From Ciona savignyi (Eukaryota > Chordata > Ascidiacea > Phlebobranchia > Cionidae), in contig CH003387.1 of the NCBI GenBank assembly GCA_000149265.1, positions 1,712 through 65,711 of the forward strand: DNA of 64,000 bases, in the 5' to 3' direction. The position numbers and the translations under genes were made by a program. The notes below the pieces were generated by a model. That model was given only the letters and a program-made list of their open reading frames with translations, did not search any database and had not been told where the DNA came from. Each line of letters opens with the position of its first letter. Position 1 is the stretch's first letter. Shown here in pieces: positions 1 to 10,533 of this stretch.

Positions 1-986
1 ATGAACCAAAACAGAATTGATATTTTGTGCATTGCAGGAACTACATATTTTGGACCCAAATTACACTGACAAAATTGAACAATTGACAAACTTAAAATTT
101 TACGTGAACACAGTTTCGAAAATGAATGTTGAAACAAAGCACTTCAGAAAAGGAACTGGAATATTAATTAAAAAACATATATTGTCTAAATATACCGTAT
201 GTCATAAAATAATATTAAGTAATATTGTACATAAGGTAACACTATATGAACGTAATAATACTATTAATATCTACAATATATATTTCAAATCAGGTGCCAA
301 TTGGTATGACCTTGTGGAAAGGAAAAACCAAATGGAAATTTTAAATAACTATATTAATAATACTATAAATAATCAAAATATAATTTATGGGAGATTTTTA
401 ATTTGGTATTGAACGCAACTGACAAACAAGGTAAATTTGATTCGAAAAAAAGTCTTGATAGAAAAAAATGGCTTGAAATTGAAAATGAATATGGGTTAAC
501 AGATATTCACTATAAATTTAAAAGGCGTGAAATAATTTTTACTCGAATAGTATCCAAAAAATCATCCAGGTTAGACCGTATTTATGCAAACGAATACGCA
601 ATAAAACATTATAAGTAATATTAAATACATAAGAAATTTCATATCTGATCATAATAACTGTGCCTGTAATTAATCTTAAAGTAATATCTAATAAAAAATG
701 GGGTCCATTATTCTATAAAATTAATAATTCGGTAATAGGTAATAATGAAGTAATAGATACAATAAATATACGTTGGAATCACTGGAGACAAGAAAAGAGG
801 AACTATAATAGAATTGAAGACTGGTGGGAAATGGGAAAAACTATGATCAAAAACGAAGTCCAATATCACTCACAAATTATAAGAAAAGGTGAAAAACAAA
901 GATATATTAATTCTGTAGAAAAATTGGAGCAACTGAAAAAAAATAAACATATATTAACACAAAATATTAATATAATTAGAATTTAA
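1..986 (+). pseudogene. LINE ORF2, endonuclease (APE/EEP-like) part, frameshifted
   Basis: The first bases read DILC in one frame and continue as a CxLQEL-like motif in the next frame, the usual start of an L1-type endonuclease (D-I-L-C-x-Q-E-T-H in the family). The open frame from 17 to 412 then shifts into 403-618, where TRIVSKKSSRLDRIY matches the family's TR..SRLDRI(Y/F) segment near the end of the nuclease. A third frame, 660-986, holds the linker towards the reverse transcriptase (IRWNHWRQEKRN, DWWEMGK). In the intact family this nicks target DNA. Here at least two frameshifts and a stop at 984-986 prevent one protein. Confidence 0.75.
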
Positions 987-2120
987 CGTAACGTTCACGC
1001 TTACGAAATAAAATTAAATAGAGGTGCTCTTATTCGATCGAAAATAAAAGAAATAGAACGAGAAGTAAGACCCACCGGGGATTTTTTCCAATTTGAAAAT
1101 GTTAGACAAAAACATTATACAATTTATAAAGTAAAACTAAATAATAATAACGTAACAAATAATCCAAGTGAAACCCTTAACGAAGTATATAATTTTTACA
1201 ATAATTTATGGGGGGTTATTCCGAATACAAATGAACAAGAAAAATATCTATCCGACATAAAACCATTAAAGATAAATAAGGACGATGTAAGAATACTTAA
1301 AAAACCAATAGACATTAAAGAAATTAAAATAGCAATAGAAGAACTAAACAAAAATAGCTCACCTGGTATAGATGGCCTTACTGCAAAACTTTATAAACAA
1401 ATGGATAACATTTTTCTTAATGACCTCTGCGAACTTTATAATAATTTTTATTTTACGGGAAAAATGCCTAACTCAATGAGAACAGCCATTGTGAAATTAA
1501 TTTTTAAAAAAGGTGATAAATTGGACCTGAAAAACTGGAGACCCATTTCGTTATTGACTACGGACTACAAAATTTTCAGCAAAATAATAAATAATAGATT
1601 AAAAATAATTCTAGATTGTATAATCAGTCAAAATCCAAAATGTGGAATTAAGAATCGGTATATAGACCAAAGTATATATAACATCCAAAGTGCAATAGAT
1701 TCGGCCAAATATTCAAATAAAAAATTAACGTTAATGACTATTGATTATGAAAAAGCTTTTGACAGAATAGACCACCATTTTATAATTAAAATCCTCCAGA
1801 AGCTCCAAATTCCTACAGAATTAATAAATCTAATTAAAATATTATATAATGAAATAAAAAGTAAAATAGAAATAAACGGTGCTTTTACCAAACCAATAAT
1901 TGTTAAACGGGGTATTAGACAAGGTTGCCCGACCAGTATGTCGCTTTTTTTAATTGGGGTAGACATACTGACTAAAAAAATAAATAACAATAAATTAATA
2001 ACGGGATATAGATTGGGTCCAATCGAGTATAAATTAGAACAATATGCTGATGACGTAACTTTTTTAATTGGCGACTATAAATCTCTTCCCCAAATAAAAA
2101 ACGAACTTAAAAAAATATGA
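987..2120 (+). pseudogene. LINE ORF2, reverse transcriptase core
   Basis: The frame is open from just after the TAA at 984-986 to a TGA at 2118-2120. It starts with the conserved pre-RT segment ([16 protein letters not shown], then [12 protein letters not shown]) and the L1-type [10 protein letters not shown] motif. Reverse transcriptase motifs follow in order: [21 protein letters not shown] (first catalytic Asp), [13 protein letters not shown] and QYADDVTFL (catalytic Asp pair). These are the motifs of an L1/Tx1-type polymerase that primes on nicked target DNA. A one-base change in the A-run at about 2110-2121 throws the frame, and the rest continues one frame over. Confidence 0.9.
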
Positions 2121-2121
2121 A

Positions 2122-3447
2122 ATGGCATCTGGACAAATAATTAATAACGATAAAACTCAATATATGACTAATGATCCAGAAGTTAAAGAGCATATTCATA
2201 AATTAAATATGGGTAATAATATAGTAACGATAATTAAAATATTGGGTATATTTTTTAGCTTTGAACAAAATTGCGAAAACCAAAATTGGGAAAAATCAAA
2301 AAATTCAATAAAACGGGCAATTGGAATCCATCAACAACGAAATTTAACTCTTTCCGGGAAATGTACACTAATAAATTCTCTTATAGTTCCTCAATTTTTA
2401 CATCCAGGTAAACATATTCCAATTAATAATAAATATATAAAAGAAATAAATAATCTAATTTTTAAATTTCTATGGTTCCCGAGTAAGTTAGAAAAAATAA
2501 AACGTCTAAAATTATTAAATTCAATAAAAGATGGGGGTAGAGCAATTCCTGATATCGAAACTAAAATAGTTGCGGCTAAATTAATAAGATTACATGAATT
2601 AACGCAGATAAATAAAATAGAAAACTTATGGCAAGAGTGGGCAAGACACCAACTTGGTTCGACGATTAAATCCGTTAATTCCAAATTATATTCGAATTCA
2701 TCCCCTAATGCAACATTCCCAAATAAATTATATAGAATAATTAGACATAACTATTATAAATTAAAACAATACGACTATGTTTTTGATAACGCAAAAATGA
2801 AACCAATCTATAATATACTAATTAAACCAAAACTTTTAAATAACGTAATTAAAATTAATGACTCGATAATACCCTGGGATAAAATAAATCTCAATAGTGG
2901 AAAGATGAAATTTTTCTTTAATAACAAGGAACGGGATAATAATTATAAAATAGCAAATAAATCATTTTTATGGGGATTTTTTCAAAAAACATAACTATAA
3001 TATAATGTATAAAAATAAAATTATAATAAGGAGATGTAAATTCTGTCGGGCCCAAATGATAATATTATACACCTACTCACTAGTTGTCCTACAATAAGAT
3101 CTATCTTCAATAACTTAATTTATAACTATAATAATAAAATATCCTATCATAAAACTTAATTAACTAATCAACTAATATTATATAATTGCTCCGACGACGA
3201 ACAAAAGCTTCAACGCGGAGCAATTAAACTACTTACCTTAGCCAAAATAGAAGTAATTAACTATAAGAAATATTTAGATTTAAAAAATGCATATATATGG
3301 AATAATAGTGAATTCAACCGGAAAATCCTTTGGATAGTTAAAAATAAATTCAACATATATCTTCGACAACTGTGCATAGCGGAAAACTTCGAATTTGTCA
3401 AAGAAAAATTTAAACTTATTAATGAATTTAACATTGTTGATAATTGA
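2122..3447 (+). pseudogene. LINE ORF2, C-terminal region
   Basis: This continues the reverse transcriptase in another frame. It begins MASGQIINNDKT, which matches the SG..IN..KT segment that follows the YADD motif in L1/Tx1 elements. Later come LTLSGKCTLINSLIVPQFL, a FLWFPSK segment and DGGRAIPDIETK, all typical of the Tx1/L1 post-RT region. The frame is open to 2994. After that a KFC pair, HLLTSCPTIRSIF and KLLTLAKIEVINYKKYL recur in shifting frames, and the last stretch ends at TGA 3445-3447. The role of this region in retrotransposition is poorly defined in the family. Confidence 0.75.
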
Positions 3448-3560
3448 TAATGTGTTTTTAATGTACCAAATTATGAATAATAATAATAAAGATCTTAATA
3501 ATTAATACTAAAAATGTAAGCAAATAATTGCATACAATAAATATTAAAATTTTTTTTTTA

Positions 3561-3844
3561 CTGAAACATAATATGTGTGTAACATAATCAATACTTAAAA
3601 ATGATTAAAATTATTACCTCTTTTTTTCCAAGTTATTGCCGCCTTTCTATTACAGAATAACAAGTAATTGACGTCTTTTAAATTGAAATTACACACAGTG
3701 AACAGCTCAAGCAAGGGATAGAATACAATCCAATCGATCCTGAAATAAATATAGTTGTGTTATTTATATGTAATGTGTATTATGTTTGGCCGAAATATCG
3801 GTATACGTGTACATTTGTCGCCCAATAAAAAAAAAATAAAAAAT
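3561..3844. other. AT-rich spacer between LINE and gypsy element
   Basis: No coding signal or recognisable gene. Long A/T runs dominate. The right edge, an A-rich run at about 3826-3844, is where homology of the gypsy element stops abruptly, so it is probably a truncation or recombination junction. Confidence 0.5.
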
Positions 3845-3849
3845 CTGGC

Positions 3850-6006
3850 AGCTAACACATTGTTTTGCCCACAAACCGACCTGTCGATGTAAACCGTGCC
3901 AGACAAATTTAGAAGAAATGAGCTTACGTGTTGCCCGGATAGACGGGTGTGACAGATTGTAAACAATATCGAATATTTTCTTCTGCCAGGACTTCGGGAT
4001 CACAGGACGTGGCGTTCCTGTCGATACATCGCAGAGAATCGTAGTTCCAGACGAATCAAGTTGGATGTCTTTAAGTTTCAGGTTCGTGAGCGCTGTGCGA
4101 TAGGCTTGGACCTCCGGGTTACCAGCTGGGCAGCCGCGAGCGATGCGTAATCCATGTCAAGCTGCAATTGCGTGGTATTAATCGAAATGCAAGAGAGGGC
4201 GTCAGCAGCTTGATTGCGTTTGCCATCGATGTGACGTACGTCCGTTGTGTACTCTGAGATGGCAGCTAGTTGACGTTGTTGTCTCGCTGACCATGGACTT
4301 GATGTCTTGAAAAAGGCAAATGTAAGTGGTTTGTGGTCGGTGTAAGCGGTAAAACTGCGACCTTCAAGAAAATAGCGAAAGTGTCATATCGCTAGGTGCA
4401 AGGCGAGTAATTCCCTGTCAAACGCACTGTATTTAAGTTCCGGGGGACGTAAGAGTTTGCTAAAAAACGCCAGGAGTCGCCATGCGCCGTCCATGAATTG
4501 TTGCAGAACAGCGCCGATGGCGTGCTGCGAGGCATCGGTGGTTAGACCAGTGGGTGCCTGATGCAATGGATGGTGCAGGAGCGTGGCGTTCGCTAAAGCG
4601 GTTTTCGCCTCTTCGAAAGCTGAAACCAATGCCTCGTTCCAAACCAGTTTTTTAGGTTATCCAGACAATGACTCGTAAATAGGAGACATGATACGTGCTG
4701 CACAAGGTATAAAACGGTGGTAGAAATTAATCATACCTGCGAATTGTTGAAGCTCTTTGATCGTCGTTGGGCGGGGAAACAACTGAATGGCTGCCACTTT
4801 CTCTGGCAGCGGTCGAGCACCTTGCTGGTTCACGCGGTGTCCCAGAAAATCAATTTGTGAGACTCCGAATTGACACTTGCCTACATTAACAACCAGATCG
4901 TGGTCTGCAAGCCGCTGAAAAAGTTGTCGTAAATGGTCTAGGTGTTCGGAGGTTGACTTGCTTGCTACCAGAATATCGTCAAGGTAAACATATACAAAAT
5001 CTAACGATTGGCAGACGGTGTCCATCAGGCGCTGAAATGTCTGTGCCGCGTTTTTTAATCCGAAAGGCATTCGTACAAATTCATAACACCCGAAGGGCGT
5101 AATCACATTGGTCTTCGGAATATCCTCTGGCGCAATGCGAACCTGGTGGTATCCCCGAATCAAATCAATTTTAGAGAAAATGCAAGACCCAGCCAAACGG
5201 GCGGAAAAATCTTGAATGTGGGGAATGGCATAGCGATCCGGTTGAGTGGCTGCATTAAGCCGCCTGTAGTCTCCGCATGGTCTCCACTCACCGGAAGATT
5301 TAGGAACCATGTGCAGTGGCGATGCCCATGGACTGGACGACCTTCGAATGATTCCCAAATTAAACATGTTACGAAACTCGTCCTTGGCCACGGCGAGCTT
5401 CTCGGGGTGCAGTCGCCGAGCACGTGAATGTACAGGCGGACCGCTGGTAATAATGTGGTGCTCAACTCCATGCTTGGGTAATGTTGATTGGGAGAAATGA
5501 GGCGTTGTAACTGCGGGGAATTCAGCCAGCAACTGGGCATACACAGATTTGCCCGATGAAACAGCGTTGAGACGTGGTGCTGATTGGCACGTCGTGCCGA
5601 TTGGGGTGCTGGCAAACGTTTCTGTATTGATTAGGCGTCGGCGCTTTATATCCACTAACAAGGCATTTGCCCTTAAGAAATCGGCACCAAGTAGCGGTCG
5701 AGATACGTCAGCTAAAACAAATTTCCAATTGAATTTACCGGGGGGTAGATCCAATGATTCCAATCGTGAACCGTATGTACGAATATTGCTGCCATTAGCC
5801 GCGAGGAGGTTTTTGCCGGGTTTGTTGGTGCGACGTTCAAGTCCTGTAGGGGGAAGAACGCTGATTTCGGCTCCCGTATCAACCAGCAAATTGCGACCTG
5901 ACAATCTATCCCAAACGTAGAAAAGGCTGCGTTCTGTGCCGGCCGTCGCAGCAGCTATGGGCGGTCGGCTCTGCAGTTTCCCTGAAACGCACAAGGAGGG
6001 CGACAT
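3850..6006 (-). pseudogene. pol of the gypsy element (protease, RT, RNase H, partial integrase)
   Basis: The protease active site [11 protein letters not shown] lies near residue 45. The reverse transcriptase follows with [17 protein letters not shown] and the catalytic YLDD box. RNase H shows TTDASQHAIGAVL, DRELLALHLAI and HKPLTF. An integrase H2C2 zinc finger comes last, with HPSIRATRKLI and WAKQCVSCQ. Breaks seen: an in-frame TAA at about 4657-4659, an in-frame TGA at about 4381-4383 in RNase H, and a frameshift near 4121-4127 before integrase. After CVSCQ all similarity stops. Apart from these few lesions the frame is long and clean, which suggests a fairly recent insertion. Confidence 0.9.
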
Positions 6007-6632
6007 TGACGCGCTTTGTTTCCGAAACTACGGTGAAAGAAGCAGATGGCGTCAGTGTCGATTTCTCTGGCTGGTTGTGGGCGAAACCTACGGCTTTGTA
6101 CTTTCGAAATGAAGATGTCCACGTCCTCTCGGCCTGCCAATAATAATTCGTCAGCCTGCCTTGCTAAATTGCGATTATCCACAAAATCCTGAGAAGCTAG
6201 GACCGTTCTTATGTTGGCAGGCATACGTTCTAAGAATAACTCCCGGAAAAGGAAGCATTCCTTCTCCTTACCCAGCAGGGTCAGCATTTCATCCATGAGT
6301 GAGGATGGCCTTCGGTCACCCAAAGACGGCATGTGGAGCAGTCGCTTTGCTCTCTGTGACTGCGTCAGGCAGAAAACACTGATCAATCGCTCTTTGATTG
6401 CCTGATACTTTTCTTTTTCGGGCGGATTTTCAAGTAAATCAAGCAGGCGGCATGCCGTACTTTGGTCCAACGCCGCTACGACATGAAAATATTTTGTCTG
6501 ATCTGCCGAGATGTTCTTTAGAGCAAATTGCGCCTCCGTTTGTTGAAACCATACTCGTGGCTGGCCTGTCCAGAACGTGGGCAGTTTAAGGGCTACGGCG
6601 TTTTCCTGTTCTAGGCTCATAATATAATTCAT
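5955..6632 (-). CDS. gag-like protein of the gypsy element
   Basis: About 225 residues. The N-terminal part ([20 protein letters not shown], then KYFHVVAAL) matches capsid-type Gag of metazoan gypsy elements, in which an aromatic-rich W-F-x-x-x-E-x-x-F segment is typical. The C-terminal part carries [14 protein letters not shown], a short Cys/His cluster like the zinc-binding segment just before protease in related elements. The frame closes at 5955 and overlaps the pol frame by about 50 bases. This could be a natural programmed shift or a mutational shift in an originally fused gag-pol; the sequence alone does not decide. The ATG at 6632 is chosen because it follows the primer-binding site closely. 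Confidence 0.75.
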   Translation of the reverse strand: MNYIMSLEQENAVALKLPTFWTGQPRVWFQQTEAQFALKNISADQTKYFHVVAALDQSTACRLLDLLENPPEKEKYQAIKERLISVFCLTQSQRAKRLLHMPSLGDRRPSSLMDEMLTLLGKEKECFLFRELFLERMPANIRTVLASQDFVDNRNLARQADELLLAGREDVDIFISKVQSRRFRPQPAREIDTDAICFFHRSFGNKARQCRPPCAFQGNCRADRP

Positions 6633-6654
6633 TCAGAAAATAATCGTTTCTGAA

Positions 6655-6669
6655 ACGTCGGGGTCACCA
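6655..6669 (-). other. Probable tRNA primer-binding site of the gypsy element
   Basis: Just upstream of gag on the minus strand lies TGGTGACCCCGACGT. Its plus-strand complement ends in CCA, as expected for pairing with a tRNA 3' end, and it borders a TG dinucleotide at 6671 where the LTR should begin. I did not assign the tRNA. Confidence 0.6.
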
Positions 6670-6924
6670 ATGTAGCGTACTGCACTGTGTTCTTTGTGCG
6701 GGCGACTTTGTAATGAACTCTCTGAAATAATACAACACACGAAAAGACGGTAACAAGAAAAAGGCATTATTAACGCTTCGCTGAACACGTCGCCACAGGG
6801 TCTAGTTTATCCCCTTTTATTGAAAATCGGGGTAACTATCATTTTGGACCAGTCCTTTGGCATTTTTTCACTTTTAATAACGCCATTAAATAACGATACA
6901 AACATTTTCGAGGTAATGTAAATG

Positions 6925-8280
6925 TATAGGAAATTTTGGTTGCTAGGGAATGTTTTGCTGGCCGTTGCTAAGGACTTTTTTTTCGTTGCTAGGGACTTTT
7001 CAGTTGCTATAAAATTTCCCTGTCTACTGAAATTTTCGTTGCAAGGGAAATTTTGTTTGCTATGAAAGTCTTGGTTGCTATGAAAATTTTGATTGCTAGG
7101 GAAAATTCAGTTGGCCGTTTCTAAGGACTTTTTCGATGCTAGGGACTTATCCGTTACTATAAAATTTTCGTTTCTGGGGAAATTTTGGTTGCTATGCAAA
7201 TATTCGTAGTTATGAAAATTTAGGTTTTTATGGAAATTTTGGTTGCTATGAAAATTTTGGTTGCTAAGGAAAATTTCGTTGGCGGTTGCTAGGGAAACTT
7301 TGGTTGCTAGGGAAATTTTCGTAGACCTTTGCTAAGAAATTGCTATAGAAATTTTGGTTGGTATGAAAATACTGTTTACTATGGAAATCTTGGTTACTAT
7401 GAAAATTTTGGTTGCTATGGAAATCTTGGTTGCTATGGAAATCTTGGTTGCTATGGAAATTTTGTTTTCTAGGGAAATTTTCGTTGGCCGTTTCTAAGGA
7501 CTTTTTCGATGCTAGAGACGATTATCCGTTACTATAAAATTTTCGTTTCTGGGGAAATTTTGGTTGCTATGGAAATCTTGGTAGTTATGAAAATTTAGGT
7601 TTCTATGGAAATTTTGGTTGCTAAGGACAATTTCGTTGGTGGTTGCTAGGGAAACTTTGGTTGCTAGGGAAATTTTCGTAGACCTTTGCTAAGAAATTTA
7701 TCGTTGCTAGGGACTTATCCGTTACTCTGAAATTGTCGTTGCTAGGGAAATTTTGGTTGGTATGCACATTTTTATTAATCGTTTCTAATTGATTTTTTGT
7801 TGCTAAGGCCTTTTTATTTGGTACTGAAATTTTGGTTAGTATGAAAATTTTGGTTGCAAGGGAAATTTTGGTTGCTATGGAAATTTTGGTTGCTATAGAA
7901 ATTTTGGTTGCTATGAAAATATTGTTTTAGGGAAATTTTAGTTTACCGTTGCTAAGAAATTTTTCGTTGCTAGGGAAATTTTTGTTGCGATGGAAATCTT
8001 GGTTGCTAGGAAAATTTTGGTTGCTATAGTTATTTTTATTAATCGTTTCTAATGGATTTTTGTTGCTAAGGACTTTTTATTTTGTACTGAAATTGTGGTT
8101 GCTAGGAAAATTTTACCGTTGCTAAATTTTTGTTTACCGTTGCTAAGGACTATTTCTTTGCTAGGGAAATTTTGGTTGCAATGGAAATCTTGGTTACTAT
8201 GGAATTCTTAGTTGCTATGGAAATTTTGGTTGCTATAAAATTTTTGATTTCTATGGAAATCTTGGTTTTGCAAATTATCC
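6925..8280. repeat. 18-bp minisatellite, about 1.35 kb, with higher-order duplication
   Basis: The stretch is dozens of variants of an 18-bp unit close to GGTTGCTATGGAAATTTT, with CTAGGG, CTAAGG and TTTCG variants. Because 18 is a multiple of three, part of it reads as an open frame with repeated LVAMEI, which is not evidence of a gene. A longer block is duplicated: the segment from TTGGCCGTTTCTAAGGAC at 7111 to GTAGACCTTTGCTAAG at 7321 recurs at 7484 to 7678. The second copy is shorter by one 18-bp unit. Confidence 0.9.
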
Positions 8281-8283
8281 TCA

Positions 8284-8759
8284 ACAAGATAAATTATTTT
8301 TTTGATCCGTTTTCGCAAGTTATTACCAATGAAACTTTATATAACATTGGTTCTGGAAAAGCTGCCTCTGTCGATACAACTAAATTTCTGCTGCGTGCTC
8401 ATAAGATAGGCGAAAAAACACGAGTTACCCTCATTTAGAAATGTGTCGAAAATCCTAAATGCTTTGAAGAAAGTATCCCTAAAGTTACAGTATCTACATT
8501 TGCATCAGAAGGCGTTAAACTAAAAAGAACGTAGCAACGGTCAAATGTATGAAGTGAAAATGGAACGCGATTTGTTTGGAAGAATCCTCTGCATAGCCCT
8601 GTACAACAAAGTGGATATGGGTGAAGTGTTAGCGTACCCCTGACGCCATTGCTTCTTTCGTCCTTGATGGCATTATGCACAAAACACAAAAATCCACGTT
8701 ACTGAGAGAACTGCAGAGACGAATCACAAGCGAAGCCCCATTAAAGATTAATTGTTTGG
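8284..8759 (+). pseudogene. Left part of a decayed multi-copy metazoan protein gene
   Basis: Reading mostly one frame with a TAG at 8436-8438 and later shifts, this encodes TTKFLLRAHKIGEKTRVT, then ERDLFGRILCIALYNKVDM, then MHKTQKSTLLRELQRRI and finally INCLVVD. These segments resemble an uncharacterised family found in many copies in fish, cnidarian and tunicate genomes, which I recognise by motif but cannot name. The family continues with a D-G-(M/F)-x-(F/Y)-L-H segment, and that is exactly what resumes on the far side of the hAT insertion at 10539. No function is claimed. Confidence 0.55.
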
Positions 8760-8767
8760 TAGTTGAC

Positions 8768-10533
8768 CAGAGCCGGATTAAGACTTTGGTGGGCCTGGGG
8801 CTGAGTGGTAGACAGAGGCCTGTTTTGGTTGCCCGTTCAAGTTGTGTAGGGTTTGTTATTTATATTGCCTGAAGGTTTTTTATACATACAGCGTTTTTTT
8901 ACATACATAAACATACAGCTTAAAAATGGTACTGCCAGAAGGCTATTTCTCATGTATATTTAACGCCTTGTAATAATGCGTCTGTTTTTACATGCTTTCT
9001 GGATTTGTAAAGAGCAAAGCTCTTAATAACATCACCGGTATCTACGTTTTTCAAAATTTCGTTTTCAATGCAAAGAAGAGCTAAAGAATTCAACCTTTAA
9101 AGGGTATTAGTCAAGAATTGTGACTAATAGAAGAACGCAGATGATTCTTCACTATTTTGAGCACTTGAACGCTCGCCCGACCAATTCGAAACCAGCATGA
9201 GGCAAAGATATATTTTTAATACCACAGATACATTAGGAAATGCAGACATTAACTTATTTTCATTTATGAATTTAAACATTTTAATTTAAATGCTGCGCTC
9301 GCGGTTAAAATTATGCTGCTTCAACAATGCAGAAAAATGAATCATCTCCTCAGGCAGTGACTCTTCTAGATCATTTGAATATGCCTGAGCAATGTTTTGG
9401 CACTTTTCTGAATTACTCGCCGTTTTACCTTTGGAAGAAATATACTTCGAAAAACAACATATGTGACTTTCACTAAATTCGTGCCTGGCCAAGTCGCGAG
9501 GTGCAGGTTTCCAGTCGCAATATCTAACTGATGTCATCATGGTTTTGTCATGCTTAAATGCAAAAAGATTGCAAATAAAACAGTTAAAAAAACAACCTTT
9601 TTCGATCAAGGTGAGTAGCACAACCAGTCACGTCTCACTTTTCACTTTTAATTGTTGTCGAAAAAATGGGGTGCAACGGCGTTTAAAGTTATCTCCGGAA
9701 ATGCATGTCTCAGGAATAGAAAAATCTGCATCACGATTTTGAAACTCTATACTTCCCACTTCGCAATAGTAATCTCTTACTTAATCTAAAATTATTCTCC
9801 AGCACCCAATATCCTTTTCAGAGAAAGATTCTTTAGCAATAGGCCTATCATTGTCTTGATGCGCTACCCCAACGTTCTCAGCAACAGCTTTAGATGAGTC
9901 TGTGTCTGAATTTGGGTCTGAGTAAAAAATGTCCTAACTTGGTGTGGCACTTTTCTAAATATTGTCACAAGAACACAAAATATTGGTATTTAGGAAGGAC
10001 GTGGCTCCTAAATCACCGGGTTTGGGTTCTTTTGCATGAAAAAAATCGGTCAATAATTTTCTGGAATTTGCTACAGTTTCTCTCAGTTTTTCTTCTTCTT
10101 CTATTCTGGATTTCTCACCATTCTGGATTTCTTTTCCCAACCGATTTCATACTTCTTCATCTCTTACAATTTAGCCTAACTTTCTGGATTTACATGCAAA
10201 TGCAAAATATCTTTATGGCTCAACTAACATTACGTATCGTTACGTAATAGAGTGGCAAAATTCGAACGATAATAACAGACCAGCAAACTGCTTGAAACGT
10301 TTCTATTGCAAGGAATGTTTTCTGCACAAATTGTACATTGTTTGATTGTGTCCAAAATCCTTTTGCTGACAATTTTGCTTGCCTATTTAACATCCATCCA
10401 AGTTTATAATATTTTTTTATTATTTAAGACAACTTTTTGTTTAAGACATATGTATAGTAGTTCTCGGTGGGCCTATTTTTTCCGGTGGGCCTGGGGCTGC
10501 AGCCCCATCAGCCCCCGCCTTAATCCGGTACTG
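8768..10533 (-). mobile_element. hAT DNA transposon (1,766 bp), internally deleted, perfect 8-bp TSD
   Basis: The ends are CAGAGCCGGATTAAG at 8768 and CTTAATCCGGTACTG ending at 10533, imperfect inverted repeats of 15 bp starting with the CAG common in hAT elements. The flanks carry identical 8-bp copies TAGTTGAC at 8760-8767 and 10534-10541, the hAT target-duplication length. Inside, on the minus strand, are parts of a hAT transposase with a TTF-type zinc finger (9286-10140) and its C-terminal dimerisation region (about 8985-9200). The middle catalytic part is missing. It inserted into coding sequence of the gene described on both sides. Confidence 0.92.
8985..10170 (-). pseudogene. hAT transposase remnant (TTF zinc finger and dimerisation ends)
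   Basis: From right to left on the minus strand: RIEEEEKLRETVANSRKLL then DFF, a basic/acidic N-terminus seen in ZMYM/TTF-type hAT proteins; RDYYCEVGSIEFQNRD; then GCFFNCFICNLFAF, DWKPAPRDLARHEFSESH, a TTF-type zinc finger with C-x2-C and a His pair; then LPEEMIHFSALLKQ. Further left (about 9000-9180) SGERSSAQNSE, LNSLALLCIENEIL and DTGDVIKSFALYKSRK match the hAT C-terminal dimerisation domain. Stops and frameshifts break it. Between zinc finger and LPEE, several hundred residues of RNase-H-fold catalytic domain are absent, so the copy is non-autonomous. Confidence 0.8.

Larger units (their letters stand above)
1..3560 (+). mobile_element. Decayed L1/Tx1-type LINE (non-LTR retrotransposon), 5' end outside window
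   Basis: Three consecutive blocks of coding sequence give, in order, an endonuclease, a reverse transcriptase and an L1-type C-terminal region, all on the plus strand and all very AT-rich. The element enters the window already inside the endonuclease, so its 5' end and any first ORF are missing. The coding part closes at a TGA at 3445-3447, followed by an AT-rich tail to about 3560. Seen lesions are frameshifts near 35-45, 400 and 2120, an in-frame TAA at 984-986, and further shifts between 2994 and 3180. The order and motifs fit the L1 superfamily, most like the Tx1 clade; the clade call is from memory of family motifs. It is a dead copy with few lesions for its length. Confidence 0.85.
3845..6920 (-). 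mobile_element. Ty3/gypsy-type LTR retroelement, 3' truncated and inactivated
   Basis: On the minus strand the order is primer-binding site (6655-6669), gag-like ORF, protease, reverse transcriptase, RNase H and the start of integrase: the Ty3/gypsy order. It is GC-richer than its surroundings. Homology ends inside the integrase zinc-binding domain at about 3845, so most of integrase and the 3' LTR are missing. Sequence from 6670 outward should be 5' LTR; its outer edge is not clear and merges with the minisatellite at about 6920-6930. Lesions in pol are two nonsense codons and one frameshift. This copy cannot encode integrase. Confidence 0.88.

Noticed and set aside
5146..5920. Plus-strand frames inside the gypsy element
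   Set aside because: They are the antisense of the protease/RT frame, which has clear motifs on the minus strand.
8130..8438. Open frame with repeated MEILV-type peptides
   Set aside because: Its first half is the 18-bp minisatellite read in frame, and its second half is the start of the decayed multi-copy gene. It is not one protein.
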